Shown: positions 50,596 to 58,842 of the stretch, piece by piece | Numbering within the stretch: the stretch's first letter is position 1 | Layout: every line of letters begins with the position of its first letter | Notes under the pieces: generated by a model | Database searches by the model: none | Seen by the model: only the letters and a program-made list of their open reading frames with translations | What the model was told of the DNA's origin: nothing | Assembly (NCBI RefSeq): GCF_049615385.1 | Contig: NZ_JBMZFL010000003.1 | DNA length: 64,000 nucleotides | Direction: 5' to 3' (one strand) | Source: Aequoribacter sp049615385 | Lineage (GTDB): Bacteria > Pseudomonadota > Gammaproteobacteria > Pseudomonadales > Halieaceae | Program-made: the position numbers and the translations under genes

Positions 50596-51053
50596 TGTCG
50601 CTGCTCCTTGAATGCTGGCGTCTCCAAACCGTAGCGCTCGTTCAGCATGCCGGGTTCATCGGGTGAAGATTTTGGTGCATAGTCCAGCGGGGCCCGTGTT
50701 TGGTTGGGGTCAACCTCACGGTTCTGATCGGCCTCGATGGCCTGCACTAGGGTTTGTGGCAACTGGTTTTGGTCGCACAAGGTCGCTGCGCCTTCAGACA
50801 GGTGTTCGTAGACTTTTCGGTAGTCTTGCGTCAATTGGCCCACCAGCTCTGCGGTTTGTGCGAAGTGTGTGTGGACGCTGTGTTGATACTGCTCGTGTTT
50901 GTGTTTGAGTACGCTGATAGTTTCTTCAAGCTCTTGCTCGCGCGAGTCATTGGTCGCGCCGCCGCGTTGTCCGAGTAGCCAGCCGCCTAAAAATGCGACT
51001 GCTGCGATTAATAGGCCGGCAATGAGCAGTGTTACAGATGTTAGTTCGATCAC
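50592..51053 (-). CDS. zapG: Inner-membrane division-linked protein ZapG (YhcB, DUF1043)
   Basis: A 153-residue protein with one N-terminal transmembrane helix (about 5-27, ending GGWLLGQRGG), a cytoplasmic coiled coil (about 38-85) with the family motif YQHSVHTHFAQTAELVGQLTQDYRKVYEHL, and a disordered tail. The family is linked to envelope growth and division. GTG start at 51053 with GAGGAT upstream. It lies between nif3-like and zapE, and degS is close by, as in other gammaproteobacteria. Confidence 0.9.
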   Translation of the reverse strand: MIELTSVTLLIAGLLIAAVAFLGGWLLGQRGGATNDSREQELEETISVLKHKHEQYQHSVHTHFAQTAELVGQLTQDYRKVYEHLSEGAATLCDQNQLPQTLVQAIEADQNREVDPNQTRAPLDYAPKSSPDEPGMLNERYGLETPAFKEQRH

Positions 51054-51184
51054 GTCAAAATCCTCTTCATGCGGCTAGTATAGCCTGAAACTGGCGGTAG
51101 CTGTACGATTTATCCTGTGCATTACTTGCGACTTTTGATCTAGACCGCTAGAGTTCAGCGCGAAATTGAAGAGGTGAATCCACG

Positions 51185-52279
51185 ATGAGCGAGGCGGGCA
51201 CAAGTCCATTAGCGCGATATCAGCAGCAGCTGGCATCGGGCCTGCTTATGCCTGATCAAGCTCAAGCTGAGGCGGCCGCTCTGCTCGATGATTTGTACCA
51301 TCGGGTGTTGGCGAGAGCGCAGCGTAAACGCTCGATTTTCAGTTGGAAGCGCAAGCGCGAGCCCGAGGTGGGTCTCTATTTTTGGGGTGGCGTCGGGCGT
51401 GGGAAAACACATTTGCTAGATCTTTTCACTGATGCATTGCCGACAGACTTGGTTCTGCGAGTGCATTTCCACCGTTTCATGTATCGAGTGCACAGCGATT
51501 TGCGTCGCTTGCAGGGCGCGAAGAACCCTTTGTTGGCAGTCGCCGATGGTATCGCAGCGCAAGCAAAAGTTCTTTGTTTTGACGAATTTTTCGTCACGGA
51601 TATTGGTGATGCGATGATTCTAGGGGGCTTGATGGAGGCCCTGTTTGAACGAGGTATTACCTTGGTGGCTACTTCAAATATTGTACCTGAAAATTTGTAC
51701 AAGGATGGTTTGCAGCGTCAGCGGTTTTTGCCCGCAATCGCCATGTTACAACGCTATACGCAGGTCTTTAATCTGGACTCGGGGGTTGACTATAGGCTCC
51801 GCACGCTGCAGGCCTTGCCCTTGTATCATACGCCTCATAACGAAGCAGCCGCCGAGGCCTTACGGACTATGTTTCAATCTTTAGTGCCTCAGGCTGAGGT
51901 TAACAATTGTTTTATCCAGATCAACAATAGGCAGTTGCCGGCGAAGGCGGTGGCGGATGATGTCGTCTGGTTTGATTTTGTTGCGCTTTGCGATGGTCCG
52001 AGGTCGCAAAACGATTACATTGAGCTATCGCGGGTTTACCACACTGTGCTGCTGCAGCAAGTCCCGGTGTTCAATGGGTCGAACGATGATCAGGCGCGGC
52101 GATTTATCAATTTAGTGGACGAATTTTATGATCGGGGTGTGAAGCTCATTCTCAGTGCCCAAGCGCCTTTGCTCGAACTGTATCGGGGGTCACGATTAAG
52201 TTTCGAGTTCGACCGAACGTATTCTCGCTTGCAGGAAATGCAATCGGAGGAATACTTGGCCAGCGCTCATAAGGCGTAG
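51185..52279 (+). CDS. zapE: Cell-division ATPase ZapE (AFG1 family)
   Basis: AAA+ ATPase of 364 residues that acts at the constricting Z-ring in E. coli. The Walker A motif is GGVGRGKTHLLD (about residue 63), followed by HFHRFMYRVH, Walker B LCFDEFFVTDIGDAMIL, the sensor-like VATSNIVPENLYKDGLQR and the C-terminal FEFDRTYSRLQEMQSEEYL. All fit AFG1/ZapE. Divergent from zapG; the next genes are rplM-rpsI. Confidence 0.95.
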   Translation: MSEAGTSPLARYQQQLASGLLMPDQAQAEAAALLDDLYHRVLARAQRKRSIFSWKRKREPEVGLYFWGGVGRGKTHLLDLFTDALPTDLVLRVHFHRFMYRVHSDLRRLQGAKNPLLAVADGIAAQAKVLCFDEFFVTDIGDAMILGGLMEALFERGITLVATSNIVPENLYKDGLQRQRFLPAIAMLQRYTQVFNLDSGVDYRLRTLQALPLYHTPHNEAAAEALRTMFQSLVPQAEVNNCFIQINNRQLPAKAVADDVVWFDFVALCDGPRSQNDYIELSRVYHTVLLQQVPVFNGSNDDQARRFINLVDEFYDRGVKLILSAQAPLLELYRGSRLSFEFDRTYSRLQEMQSEEYLASAHKA

Positions 52280-52411
52280 CAAGCTATGATTTTACGCCGA
52301 TATCGCGATGCTGGCTGCCGGGAGGTTTTGTTGGAATACGGCCATTGTGCAGTGAATAAATGCCAGTCCTCTGGTGTTTTTCACGAAGCGCGAAAATGGT
52401 GAAAATACTGC

Positions 52412-52440
52412 TTGAAAAGCCAGGGTCGATTGAGTAGTAT
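52412..52440 (+). promoter_or_regulatory. rplM-rpsI promoter
   Basis: TTGAAA (52412-52417), a 17-base spacer and TAGTAT (52435-52440), then a CGCGCTC discriminator. The start would be near 52447, leaving a leader of about 33 bases. L13 represses this operon through the leader in E. coli; I could not fold a clear operator by eye. The rest of 52280-52479 shows no gene. Confidence 0.6.
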
Positions 52441-52479
52441 TCGCGCTCTTTAAATTTAGCCCTACAAGGCCAAGTCAAC

Positions 52480-52908
52480 ATGAAAACTTACAGTGCAAAA
52501 AGTGGCGAAGTGAACCAGGAATGGTTCGTTGTAGACGCCACAGATAAAACGCTTGGGCGTTTGGCGAGCGAGATTGCTCACCGTTTGCGTGGCAAGCACA
52601 AGCCAGAATATACCCCTCATACCGACACGGGCGACTACATTGTGGTTGTGAATTGCGAGAAGGTGAAGGTGACTGGCGCCAAGACCACCGATAAGATGTA
52701 TCACCACCACACGGGTTACCCCGGTGGTCTTAAGTCTTACTCGTTTGAGAAATTGATTGAGCGTGCGCCAGAGCGTGTTTTGCAACGTGCCGTTAAAGGT
52801 ATGTTGCCTCGCAATCCTTTGGGTCGAGCCATGTTCAAAAAGCTGAAAGTGTACGCGGGTAATGATCACCCTCATGCGGCACAGCAGCCTGAAACTTTAG
52901 AAATTTAA
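52480..52908 (+). CDS. rplM: 50S ribosomal protein L13
   Basis: Large-subunit protein of 142 residues, exactly the E. coli length. Typical stretches are VDATDKTLGRLASEIAHRLRGKHK, HTGYPGGLKS and the C-terminal GMLPRNPLGRAMFKKLKVY. It heads the two-gene rplM-rpsI operon, with rpsI 15 bases downstream. Confidence 0.98.
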   Translation: MKTYSAKSGEVNQEWFVVDATDKTLGRLASEIAHRLRGKHKPEYTPHTDTGDYIVVVNCEKVKVTGAKTTDKMYHHHTGYPGGLKSYSFEKLIERAPERVLQRAVKGMLPRNPLGRAMFKKLKVYAGNDHPHAAQQPETLEI

Positions 52909-52923
52909 GGAAGCGTGACGATT

Positions 52924-53316
52924 ATGGCAGCAGCTCAGTATTACGGCACGGGCCGACGTAAAACCTCTACGGCGCGCGTATTTTTAACCCAAGGCGAGGG
53001 TGCGATCACCGTCAATGACCGCCCGATCGATGTGTACTTCGGCCGCGAAGTTGCGCGTATGATTGTACGTCAGCCTTTGGAGTTGGTTGAAATGGCAGAT
53101 CGTTTCAACGTGAATGTGACCGTTGTCGGCGGTGGAAGTTTTGGCCAAGCGGGAGCTATCCGTCACGGTATTACCCGTGCGTTGATGGAGTACGACGAGA
53201 CTCTGCGTGGCGCACTACGTAAAGCCGGTTACGTGACTCGTGATGCACGTGAAGTTGAACGTAAAAAAGTCGGTCTGCGCAAAGCACGCAAGCGCCCTCA
53301 GTTCAGCAAGCGTTAA
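52924..53316 (+). CDS. rpsI: 30S ribosomal protein S9
   Basis: Small-subunit protein of 130 residues whose basic C-terminal tail (KARKRPQFSKR) reaches the P-site tRNA; the final Lys-Arg is intact. YYGTGRRKTSTARVFL opens the protein. ATG 52924 has AAGGAAG upstream; an in-frame GTG at 52915 is less likely since it would add three residues. A terminator follows. Confidence 0.98.
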   Translation: MAAAQYYGTGRRKTSTARVFLTQGEGAITVNDRPIDVYFGREVARMIVRQPLELVEMADRFNVNVTVVGGGSFGQAGAIRHGITRALMEYDETLRGALRKAGYVTRDAREVERKKVGLRKARKRPQFSKR

Positions 53317-53336
53317 GATTTTTTGCCTTTTGGAAG

Positions 53337-53366
53337 AAGCCCGTGGCGCAACCCACGGGCTTTTTT
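53337..53366 (+). terminator. Rho-independent terminator after rpsI
   Basis: AAGCCCGTGG and CCACGGGCTT pair around the loop CGCAAC (stem 53337-53346 with 53353-53362), running into six T (53361-53366). It separates rplM-rpsI from the bc1 genes. From 53367 to 53545 I see no gene and no convincing promoter for the Rieske gene. Confidence 0.92.
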
Positions 53367-53545
53367 GCGTTTCTAACTAACACCTTGTTTTGGATCACAT
53401 TTATCCTTAAAAAAAGTGCGTCAAATCGTGATTCGGCTTGTATCTCGCGGGCAAACTCTTTACCATTCCATTCATTTTTGGGCAGGCGATTTCGCGCGCG
53501 ATTGGGGCGGGTGAATTGCCTTAATCAGCCGGGGTGGAGTACAAC

Positions 53546-54142
53546 ATGTCTGATGAAACTGTAAACACAGGTCGGCGTCGTTTTCTGACCACTGCAACCA
53601 GCGTCGTAGGCGTTGCGGGTGCGGTCGGTATTGCGACTCCGTTTTTGGGTTCTTGGCAGCCGTCTGCGAAAGCAAAAGCGGCAGGCGCGCCGGTCAAGGC
53701 GGATATTTCCAAGCTCGAGCCGGGCCAGATGATCGTCGTTGAGTGGCGCGGTAAGCCAGTGTATGTAGTGAACCGAACTCAAGAGATGCTGGATAATTTA
53801 CCTAAGCTAAACGACGAACTGAAGGATCCGGATTCAGCAATTTCACAGCAGCCGACCTATATCTCAGGCGTAGATCGTGCCTTGCGTCCAGAGCTTCTGG
53901 TGGTGGAAGGCTTGTGTACGCACCTAGGTTGTGCTCCAAAGTATCGCCCAGAAGTTGGCGCTGCCGATCTGGGTGGAGATGCGTGGCTGGGAGGGTTTTT
54001 CTGCCCCTGTCACGGTTCAAAGTTTGATATGTCGGGACGCGTATATGCAGGCGTACCCGCTTCCACTAACTTGGTGGTACCTCCTTACTCTTTTGAATCC
54101 GATCGGGTTCTTGTTATTGGCATCGATGCGGAGGCGGCGTAA
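53546..54142 (+). CDS. petA: Ubiquinol-cytochrome c reductase Rieske iron-sulfur subunit
   Basis: Electron-accepting 2Fe-2S subunit of the bc1 complex, 198 residues. It has a twin-arginine motif (GRRRFLTTAT, residues 9-18) and an N-terminal membrane anchor, then the cluster-binding pairs CTHLGC and CPCHGS with one Cys and one His each plus the disulfide cysteines. The ATG 53546 has GGAG upstream; the frame starts four codons earlier without support. The stop overlaps the next start by one base (TAATG). Confidence 0.97.
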   Translation: MSDETVNTGRRRFLTTATSVVGVAGAVGIATPFLGSWQPSAKAKAAGAPVKADISKLEPGQMIVVEWRGKPVYVVNRTQEMLDNLPKLNDELKDPDSAISQQPTYISGVDRALRPELLVVEGLCTHLGCAPKYRPEVGAADLGGDAWLGGFFCPCHGSKFDMSGRVYAGVPASTNLVVPPYSFESDRVLVIGIDAEAA

Positions 54143-56181
54143 TGATTAAGGCTTTAGTAGGTTTGCGCGATTGGGTCGATGCTCGACTCCCCATTATGCG
54201 CGCGTGGAATACGCACATGGGCAAATACTACGCGCCCAAGAACTTTAACTTTTGGTACTTCTTTGGCTTTTTGTCACTAGTAGTGCTTGTCAACCAGTTA
54301 CTCACGGGTATTTGGCTGACGATGAGCTATACGCCCAGTGCTGAGGGTGCCTTTGCTTCCGTTGAATACATCATGCGTGATGTCGAGTTTGGCTGGTTAA
54401 TTCGCTACATGCATTCAACCGGTGCCTCTGCGTTCTTCGTGGTTGTGTATCTGCACATGTTCCGCGCGTTATTGTACGGATCGTATCAAAAACCACGCGA
54501 GCTGATCTGGATCTTTGGCATGCTTATCTTTGTGGTGTTAATGGCCGAAGCGTTCGTGGGATATGTGTTGCCTTGGGGACAAATGTCCTACTGGGGAGCG
54601 CAGGTTATTATTTCGCTGTTCGGTGCGATCCCAGTGGTCGGCGAAGACTTAGTGACCTGGATCCGCGGTGACTTCTTGATCTCCGGCATTACCTTGAACC
54701 GCTTTTTTGCTCTGCATGTGGTTGCTTTGCCCATCGTATTGTTAGCACTGGTGGTATTGCATTTGTTAGCTTTGCACGAAGTGGGTTCAAACAACCCTGA
54801 CGGCGTGGATATTAAGAAGTACAAAGACGAAAACGGTGTACCCCTAGACGGGATCGCGTTCCATCCGTATTACTCGGTGCACGATCTACAGGGGCTGGGC
54901 GTTTTCTTATTCATCTTCTGCGGCGTGATCTTCTTTATGCCAGAGATGGGCGGATTTTTCCTGGAGTACGCCAACTTCGAAGAAGCTAACGCTCTGAAAA
55001 CCCCTGCGCACATCGCGCCAGTATGGTACTTCACGCCATTCTATTCGGTGTTGCGTGCAGTCCCAGACAAGTTCTGGGGTTTCGTGGCTTTTGCGGCGTC
55101 TGTTGCTATTCCGTTCTTGTTGCCATGGTTAGACCGTTCGCCCGTGAGAAGCTGGCGTTACAAAGGCAATATCACTAAAGTGATGCTGACCTTGTTTGTG
55201 GCGTCGTTCCTGATTTTAGGTGTGTTGGGTGTGAAAGCGCCAACGCCCGAGCGTACGCTCTTGGCTCAGATTTGCTCGGTATTCTACTTCTTCTTTTTCC
55301 TAGCGATGCCGATTTGGTCTTCCATGGATAAAACCAAACCGGTGCCCGAGCGAGTGACGATGGACGGCGGGCTGGGCGCGATGGGCGTATTGGGCGCGAT
55401 AGCCCTAATCGGCGCGCTGACGCTCTTGCCGTTGAAAGCGGTGGGCGCGGAGTCCGAGTTCGCGTGCGGTAGTATCCCTTGTGACGAGATTACCGTTGAC
55501 CATAGCGATAAAGCGTCGTTGCAAAGCGGGGCACAGTTGTTCATGAACTATTGCTTCGGTTGCCACTCATTGCAGTACCAGCGCTACAACCGCGTTGCAG
55601 CCGACCTGGGGATTCCTGAAGATCTGTTCGAGGCCAACCTGAAGTTTGACACGGATGTCAAAATGGGTGCCTTGATGAACAACGCCATGGATAAGCAGCT
55701 CGCGAAGCAATGGTTTGGTGCGACGCCTCCTGATTTGACGTTGATTTCGCGCGCGCGCCAGCCTGAGTGGTTATACACGTACCTGCGTACCTTTTATGCA
55801 GACCCTTCGCGTCCTTACGGCGTGAATAACAAAGTATTCAAAGACGTCGGCATGCCGCATGTCTTGATGGATTTGCAGGGCATGCCAGAGTGTGCAATGG
55901 GCCCTGGTCACGCCGCGAACGGCGGTGTGAAACGCGATCCGCTGACAGGCGAAGATATTTTAGATGTGCCGTGTGGTCGTTTAGAGGTCAAGCAAGCTGG
56001 AGCGATGACGACAGCCGAATTCGATGCGGCTATTTATGACTTAGTTAACTTCCTGTCTTACAGCGCGGATCCAGTGGCTGAAAAACGCCATCGCATTGGT
56101 TTATTCACTTTGATGTTTATCGTTTTATTCTTCGTATTGGCGTGGTTGCTTAACCGCGAATACTGGAAAGACGTTCATTAA
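54142..56181 (+). CDS. Fused cytochrome b / cytochrome c1 of the bc1 complex
   Basis: One open frame of 679 residues encodes both heme subunits. Residues 1-406 are cytochrome b with eight helices; heme ligands are His91/His192 and His105/His207, and the quinol-site PVWY is at 293-296. At KTKPVPERVT, where cytochrome b normally ends, the frame runs on through a hydrophobic segment (about 411-432) ending AVGA-ES, which looks like the signal peptide of cytochrome c1. The c1 part binds heme at CFGCH (471-475), has GMPHVLMDLQG for the methionine ligand, and ends with a transmembrane anchor (about 650-670). The topology works: cytochrome b ends inside and the signal leads c1 outward. Cleavage after residue 436 is likely, as in the known FbcH polyprotein of Bradyrhizobium. 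Confidence 0.95.
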   Translation: MIKALVGLRDWVDARLPIMRAWNTHMGKYYAPKNFNFWYFFGFLSLVVLVNQLLTGIWLTMSYTPSAEGAFASVEYIMRDVEFGWLIRYMHSTGASAFFVVVYLHMFRALLYGSYQKPRELIWIFGMLIFVVLMAEAFVGYVLPWGQMSYWGAQVIISLFGAIPVVGEDLVTWIRGDFLISGITLNRFFALHVVALPIVLLALVVLHLLALHEVGSNNPDGVDIKKYKDENGVPLDGIAFHPYYSVHDLQGLGVFLFIFCGVIFFMPEMGGFFLEYANFEEANALKTPAHIAPVWYFTPFYSVLRAVPDKFWGFVAFAASVAIPFLLPWLDRSPVRSWRYKGNITKVMLTLFVASFLILGVLGVKAPTPERTLLAQICSVFYFFFFLAMPIWSSMDKTKPVPERVTMDGGLGAMGVLGAIALIGALTLLPLKAVGAESEFACGSIPCDEITVDHSDKASLQSGAQLFMNYCFGCHSLQYQRYNRVAADLGIPEDLFEANLKFDTDVKMGALMNNAMDKQLAKQWFGATPPDLTLISRARQPEWLYTYLRTFYADPSRPYGVNNKVFKDVGMPHVLMDLQGMPECAMGPGHAANGGVKRDPLTGEDILDVPCGRLEVKQAGAMTTAEFDAAIYDLVNFLSYSADPVAEKRHRIGLFTLMFIVLFFVLAWLLNREYWKDVH

Positions 56182-56189
56182 ATAATTTT

Positions 56190-56214
56190 GGGGTAGATGC
56201 TCTCGCTCTGCCCC
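56190..56214 (+). terminator. Hairpin between cytochrome b/c1 and sspA
   Basis: GGGGTAGA (56190-56197) and TCTGCCCC (56207-56214) form an 8-bp stem with one G-U pair, followed by TTCTTCC. The T-run is broken, so it may be a weak terminator or attenuator before sspA rather than a full stop. Confidence 0.4.
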
Positions 56215-56236
56215 TTCTTCCTACTGAGGGTAACAC

Positions 56237-56863
56237 ATGGGTATCGTTACAAAGCGGTCTTCAATGACTTTTTTCTCTGATAGTACTTGCCACTACAGCC
56301 ATCGCGTGCGGATTGTTTTGGCTGAGAAGGGGGTTACTGTTGATTTGGTTGAAGTCGATGCGCAGAACCCTCCGGCAGAGCTTGCGGATTTGAACCCGTA
56401 CAATTCATTGCCCACCTTGGTGGACCGTGAGTTGGTGCTCTATGAATCGAAAGTCATGATGGAATACCTGGACGAGCGTTTTCCTCATCCTCCTCTGCTA
56501 CCCGTTTATCCGGTAGCGCGTGCTGAAAGCCGCCTGTACATGCACCGTATTGAGCGTGATTGGTGCTCGCTGGTGGACAAAATCGAGAATGGTTCAGAGC
56601 CAGCGAAGGCGAAAGCGGCCAAAGAACTGGGCGATAGCTTTACTGGAATTGCGCCTATCTTCGCAGAAAAACCCTTTTTCATGAGCGATGAATTTACCTT
56701 GGTGGACTGCTGCTTGGCCCCCATCTTGTGGCGTTTGCCGTCGTACGGCATCGATCTGAAAATGACGCGACAAACCAAGCCCTTGTTCACTTACATGGAT
56801 TCATTGTTTGATCGAGAAGCGTTCCAAGAGTCCTTATCGCCTCAAGAGCGCGAGATGCGCTAA
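56237..56863 (+). CDS. sspA: Stringent starvation protein A
   Basis: RNA-polymerase-associated protein of the glutathione-S-transferase fold, 208 residues. N-terminal thioredoxin-like domain with SDSTCHYSHRVRIVLAEKG and NPYNSLPTLVDRELVLYES, then an all-helical domain with TLVDCCLAPILWRLPSYGI. SspA lowers H-NS and helps acid and starvation responses in E. coli. The pair petABC-sspA-sspB is widely conserved in gamma- and betaproteobacteria. ATG start with GAGGG upstream. Confidence 0.95.
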   Translation: MGIVTKRSSMTFFSDSTCHYSHRVRIVLAEKGVTVDLVEVDAQNPPAELADLNPYNSLPTLVDRELVLYESKVMMEYLDERFPHPPLLPVYPVARAESRLYMHRIERDWCSLVDKIENGSEPAKAKAAKELGDSFTGIAPIFAEKPFFMSDEFTLVDCCLAPILWRLPSYGIDLKMTRQTKPLFTYMDSLFDREAFQESLSPQEREMR

Positions 56864-56882
56864 ACCAATGAGCCGCAACACC

Positions 56883-57272
56883 ATGACGTCAAGCAAGCCC
56901 TACTTTGTTAGGGCTTTGTACGATTGGATTGTCGATAACAATTGTACGCCCTATTTATTAGTCGACGCGACGCGTGCCGGTGTTGTTGTGCCGCAGGATT
57001 ACGTTAAGGATGGTAGTATTGTCCTGAATATCGCTCCAGGAGCGGTAGTTGACTTTAACATGCTTGATGACGCGGTGTGTTTTAACGCACGTTTTTCAGG
57101 TCAGCCCATGGACGTGTGGGTGCCGATGAGTTCGGTATTAGGTATCTATGCGAAAGAAAACGGCCAAGGGATGATGTTTGATCCCGAACCGCCTACGCCC
57201 AGTCCAAGTAGCGGCGGGGCAGACTCCTTGGTTGAGAAGCCTAAAAAGCCTGCCCTAAAAGTTGTTAAATAA
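56883..57272 (+). CDS. sspB: ClpXP adaptor protein SspB
   Basis: Delivers ssrA-tagged proteins to ClpXP. The 129-residue protein has the core YFVRALYDWIVDNNCTPYLLVDA, GSIVLNIAPGAVVDF and VLGIYAKENGQGMMF, a flexible linker, and the C-terminal ClpX-binding motif ending PALKVVK. I chose ATG 56883 (MTSSKPYF), which matches the N-terminus of Pseudomonas SspB; an ATG five codons earlier (56868) is possible. It begins 19 bases after sspA. Its stop abuts the dolP stop with no gap. Confidence 0.93.
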   Translation: MTSSKPYFVRALYDWIVDNNCTPYLLVDATRAGVVVPQDYVKDGSIVLNIAPGAVVDFNMLDDAVCFNARFSGQPMDVWVPMSSVLGIYAKENGQGMMFDPEPPTPSPSSGGADSLVEKPKKPALKVVK

Positions 57273-57845
57273 TCAATCGAGCCATTCAAAAACACTTACG
57301 ACGCGCTGTACGCCACCAATGTCCGATACCGCGTTAATGGCACGCTCACCCTCGACGCGATAAGCAAGCCCCATGAGATACACAATGCCGTTTTCGACGA
57401 CGACATCGATGCGGTTACCTTGAATATCCTCGCGGGCAAGTAAGACAGTCTTTACCTTGGTAGCGAGTAGGGCGTCGCTCGATCGCGTTAATAGCGACGA
57501 TGGCGAGGCGAGCTCAAGTTCGTTGTAGATGCGACGAACCTTCGGAATTTGTTTGACCACGTCAGATGCTTTTTGTTTCAGGACCTCGGTGGGCACTTGG
57601 CCGGTAATCAATACATAGCCATTGTAGACATCGACGTCTATTTTTGCTTTTTTGAACGCTTCGTCCGCTGCGTTGATATTGACAATGGCTTTTGTTTCGA
57701 TCGAGCTGTCTTCTATCGACTGCCCCACGGTTCTGGTCGTTGGGTCTTCTTTGATCGGCTCGGAACCCATGCTGGCGAGCATAGAGCCACAGCCGCTGAG
57801 ACATAAAAGTGAAGACAGTGATATCACCTTGAGTACTTTGTTCAC
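57273..57845 (-). CDS. dolP: Outer-membrane lipoprotein DolP (YraP), two BON domains
   Basis: A 190-residue lipoprotein with signal ending LCLSGC (lipidated Cys19) and two BON domains (about 45-115 and 122-188), the first reading VDVYNGYVLITGQV and the second VVVENGIVYLMGL. In E. coli DolP supports outer-membrane integrity and BAM activity. The GTG start at 57845 overlaps the diaA stop (GTGA). Same order as in E. coli: lpoA-yraN-diaA-dolP. Confidence 0.94.
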   Translation of the reverse strand: MNKVLKVISLSSLLCLSGCGSMLASMGSEPIKEDPTTRTVGQSIEDSSIETKAIVNINAADEAFKKAKIDVDVYNGYVLITGQVPTEVLKQKASDVVKQIPKVRRIYNELELASPSSLLTRSSDALLATKVKTVLLAREDIQGNRIDVVVENGIVYLMGLAYRVEGERAINAVSDIGGVQRVVSVFEWLD

Positions 57846-58447
57846 AAATTTCCGTCCATGTTGTTAAAGAATAAAGTGTGTTCGATCAGCTCGATCAGCC
57901 GGTGGATACACATGATCTGAAGCTCAAATACTGTGCTTGCCCGATCGCTCTGAATGGCGATGCTGGCATCGTTGCCGCTGATCAGACTGCTTAAATCGCC
58001 TAGCTCATGATTGCACAAAAGCACGACCGTCATGTCTATTTCATGCGCTGTTTGGATTGCTCTAAGTAGCGCTGTGTGCGACTGCTGGCTGGCGATGCAG
58101 ACCAAGGTATCTTCTGGGCGACCTAGGGCCTTAATTTGGCGCGAGAACAAGTCGTTGGCGCCGCTTGCGCCGATGACGCCGGTTGTCGTGCTGCTTCCCT
58201 GTGCGAGGTTGATCGCTGGTAGGGCCGGGCGTTCGAGCTCAAATCGGCTGATCAAGTAGGTTGTCAATAGTTGTGCGGCAGCTGCATCAGGACCTAAGCC
58301 GCAAAGAATAAGCTTCCCATCTTGCAAGAGGGTGTCGGCCATAAGGCTACCTGTCGCCTCTATGGCAGGCGCTAGCGAGTCTACCTGCTCAGCCACGCTC
58401 TGCAGCGTGTTGGCGAAATGATTAGCGATAAGGTCGTATTCGGTCAT
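57842..58447 (-). CDS. diaA: SIS-domain protein DiaA
   Basis: A 201-residue phosphosugar-isomerase-fold protein, in E. coli a tetramer binding DnaA and promoting initiation. The SIS core has the pattern GKLILCGLGPDAAAAQLL, IKALGRPEDTLVCIASQQSHTALLRAI and VFELQIMCIHRLIELIE. The family also contains GmhA (sedoheptulose-7-phosphate isomerase); the neighbours lpoA, yraN and dolP favour DiaA. Note that the usual first glycine-serine motif (GNGGSA) is replaced by GLGPDA. ATG 58447 chosen over a frame extension into yraN. Confidence 0.85.
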   Translation of the reverse strand: MTEYDLIANHFANTLQSVAEQVDSLAPAIEATGSLMADTLLQDGKLILCGLGPDAAAAQLLTTYLISRFELERPALPAINLAQGSSTTTGVIGASGANDLFSRQIKALGRPEDTLVCIASQQSHTALLRAIQTAHEIDMTVVLLCNHELGDLSSLISGNDASIAIQSDRASTVFELQIMCIHRLIELIEHTLFFNNMDGNL

Positions 58448-58467
58448 GGTCCTATTGTCACTTGCTT

Positions 58468-58815
58468 TTATTCTTCGGTAAAGGCGCTTTTTATCCAAAG
58501 AGGTGAGTCGCATGTATCGTCAAAGGCCACGACGTCGAATCGGCAGTAGCTGTTCCGGTATATCGGGTTTTCTTTTAGGAAGCCCAGTGCGGTTTTGACA
58601 ATGCGTGATCGTTTTTTCGCTGAGATCGAGGCCGCTGCTGAATAAAATCGCGACCTGCTGCGCTGGCGTACTTCAATGAATACTAGAGTTCGACGGTCGA
58701 GCATGATTAAGTCGATTTCACCGTAGCTGCCCCTAAAGTTTCGCTCAATGAGTTCGAGTCCCACTTGGCACAAAAATCTCTCGGCGGCTAGCTCGTACAT
58801 GAGTCCTTGGTTCAT
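58468..58815 (-). CDS. yraN: UPF0102 family endonuclease-like protein YraN
   Basis: A 115-residue protein of the restriction-endonuclease fold, function unproven. The active-site-like residues are in GEIDLIM (Glu-Asp) and VFIEVRQR (Glu-x-Lys/Arg), followed by SISAKKRSRIVKTALGFL and the CRFDVVAFD strand. The ATG at 58815 is used; a second ATG five codons later is possible. It lies between lpoA and diaA, exactly as in E. coli. Confidence 0.92.
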   Translation of the reverse strand: MNQGLMYELAAERFLCQVGLELIERNFRGSYGEIDLIMLDRRTLVFIEVRQRSRSRFYSAAASISAKKRSRIVKTALGFLKENPIYRNSYCRFDVVAFDDTCDSPLWIKSAFTEE

Positions 58816-58842
58816 CTGGGTTCATCCAAAAGCACCAGACTG

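Noticed and set aside
54142..56181. Fusion as a sequencing frameshift artefact
   Set aside because: Both parts are complete and in the same frame, the linker is a sensible signal-type helix, and no stop is lost by shifting; still listed for checking.
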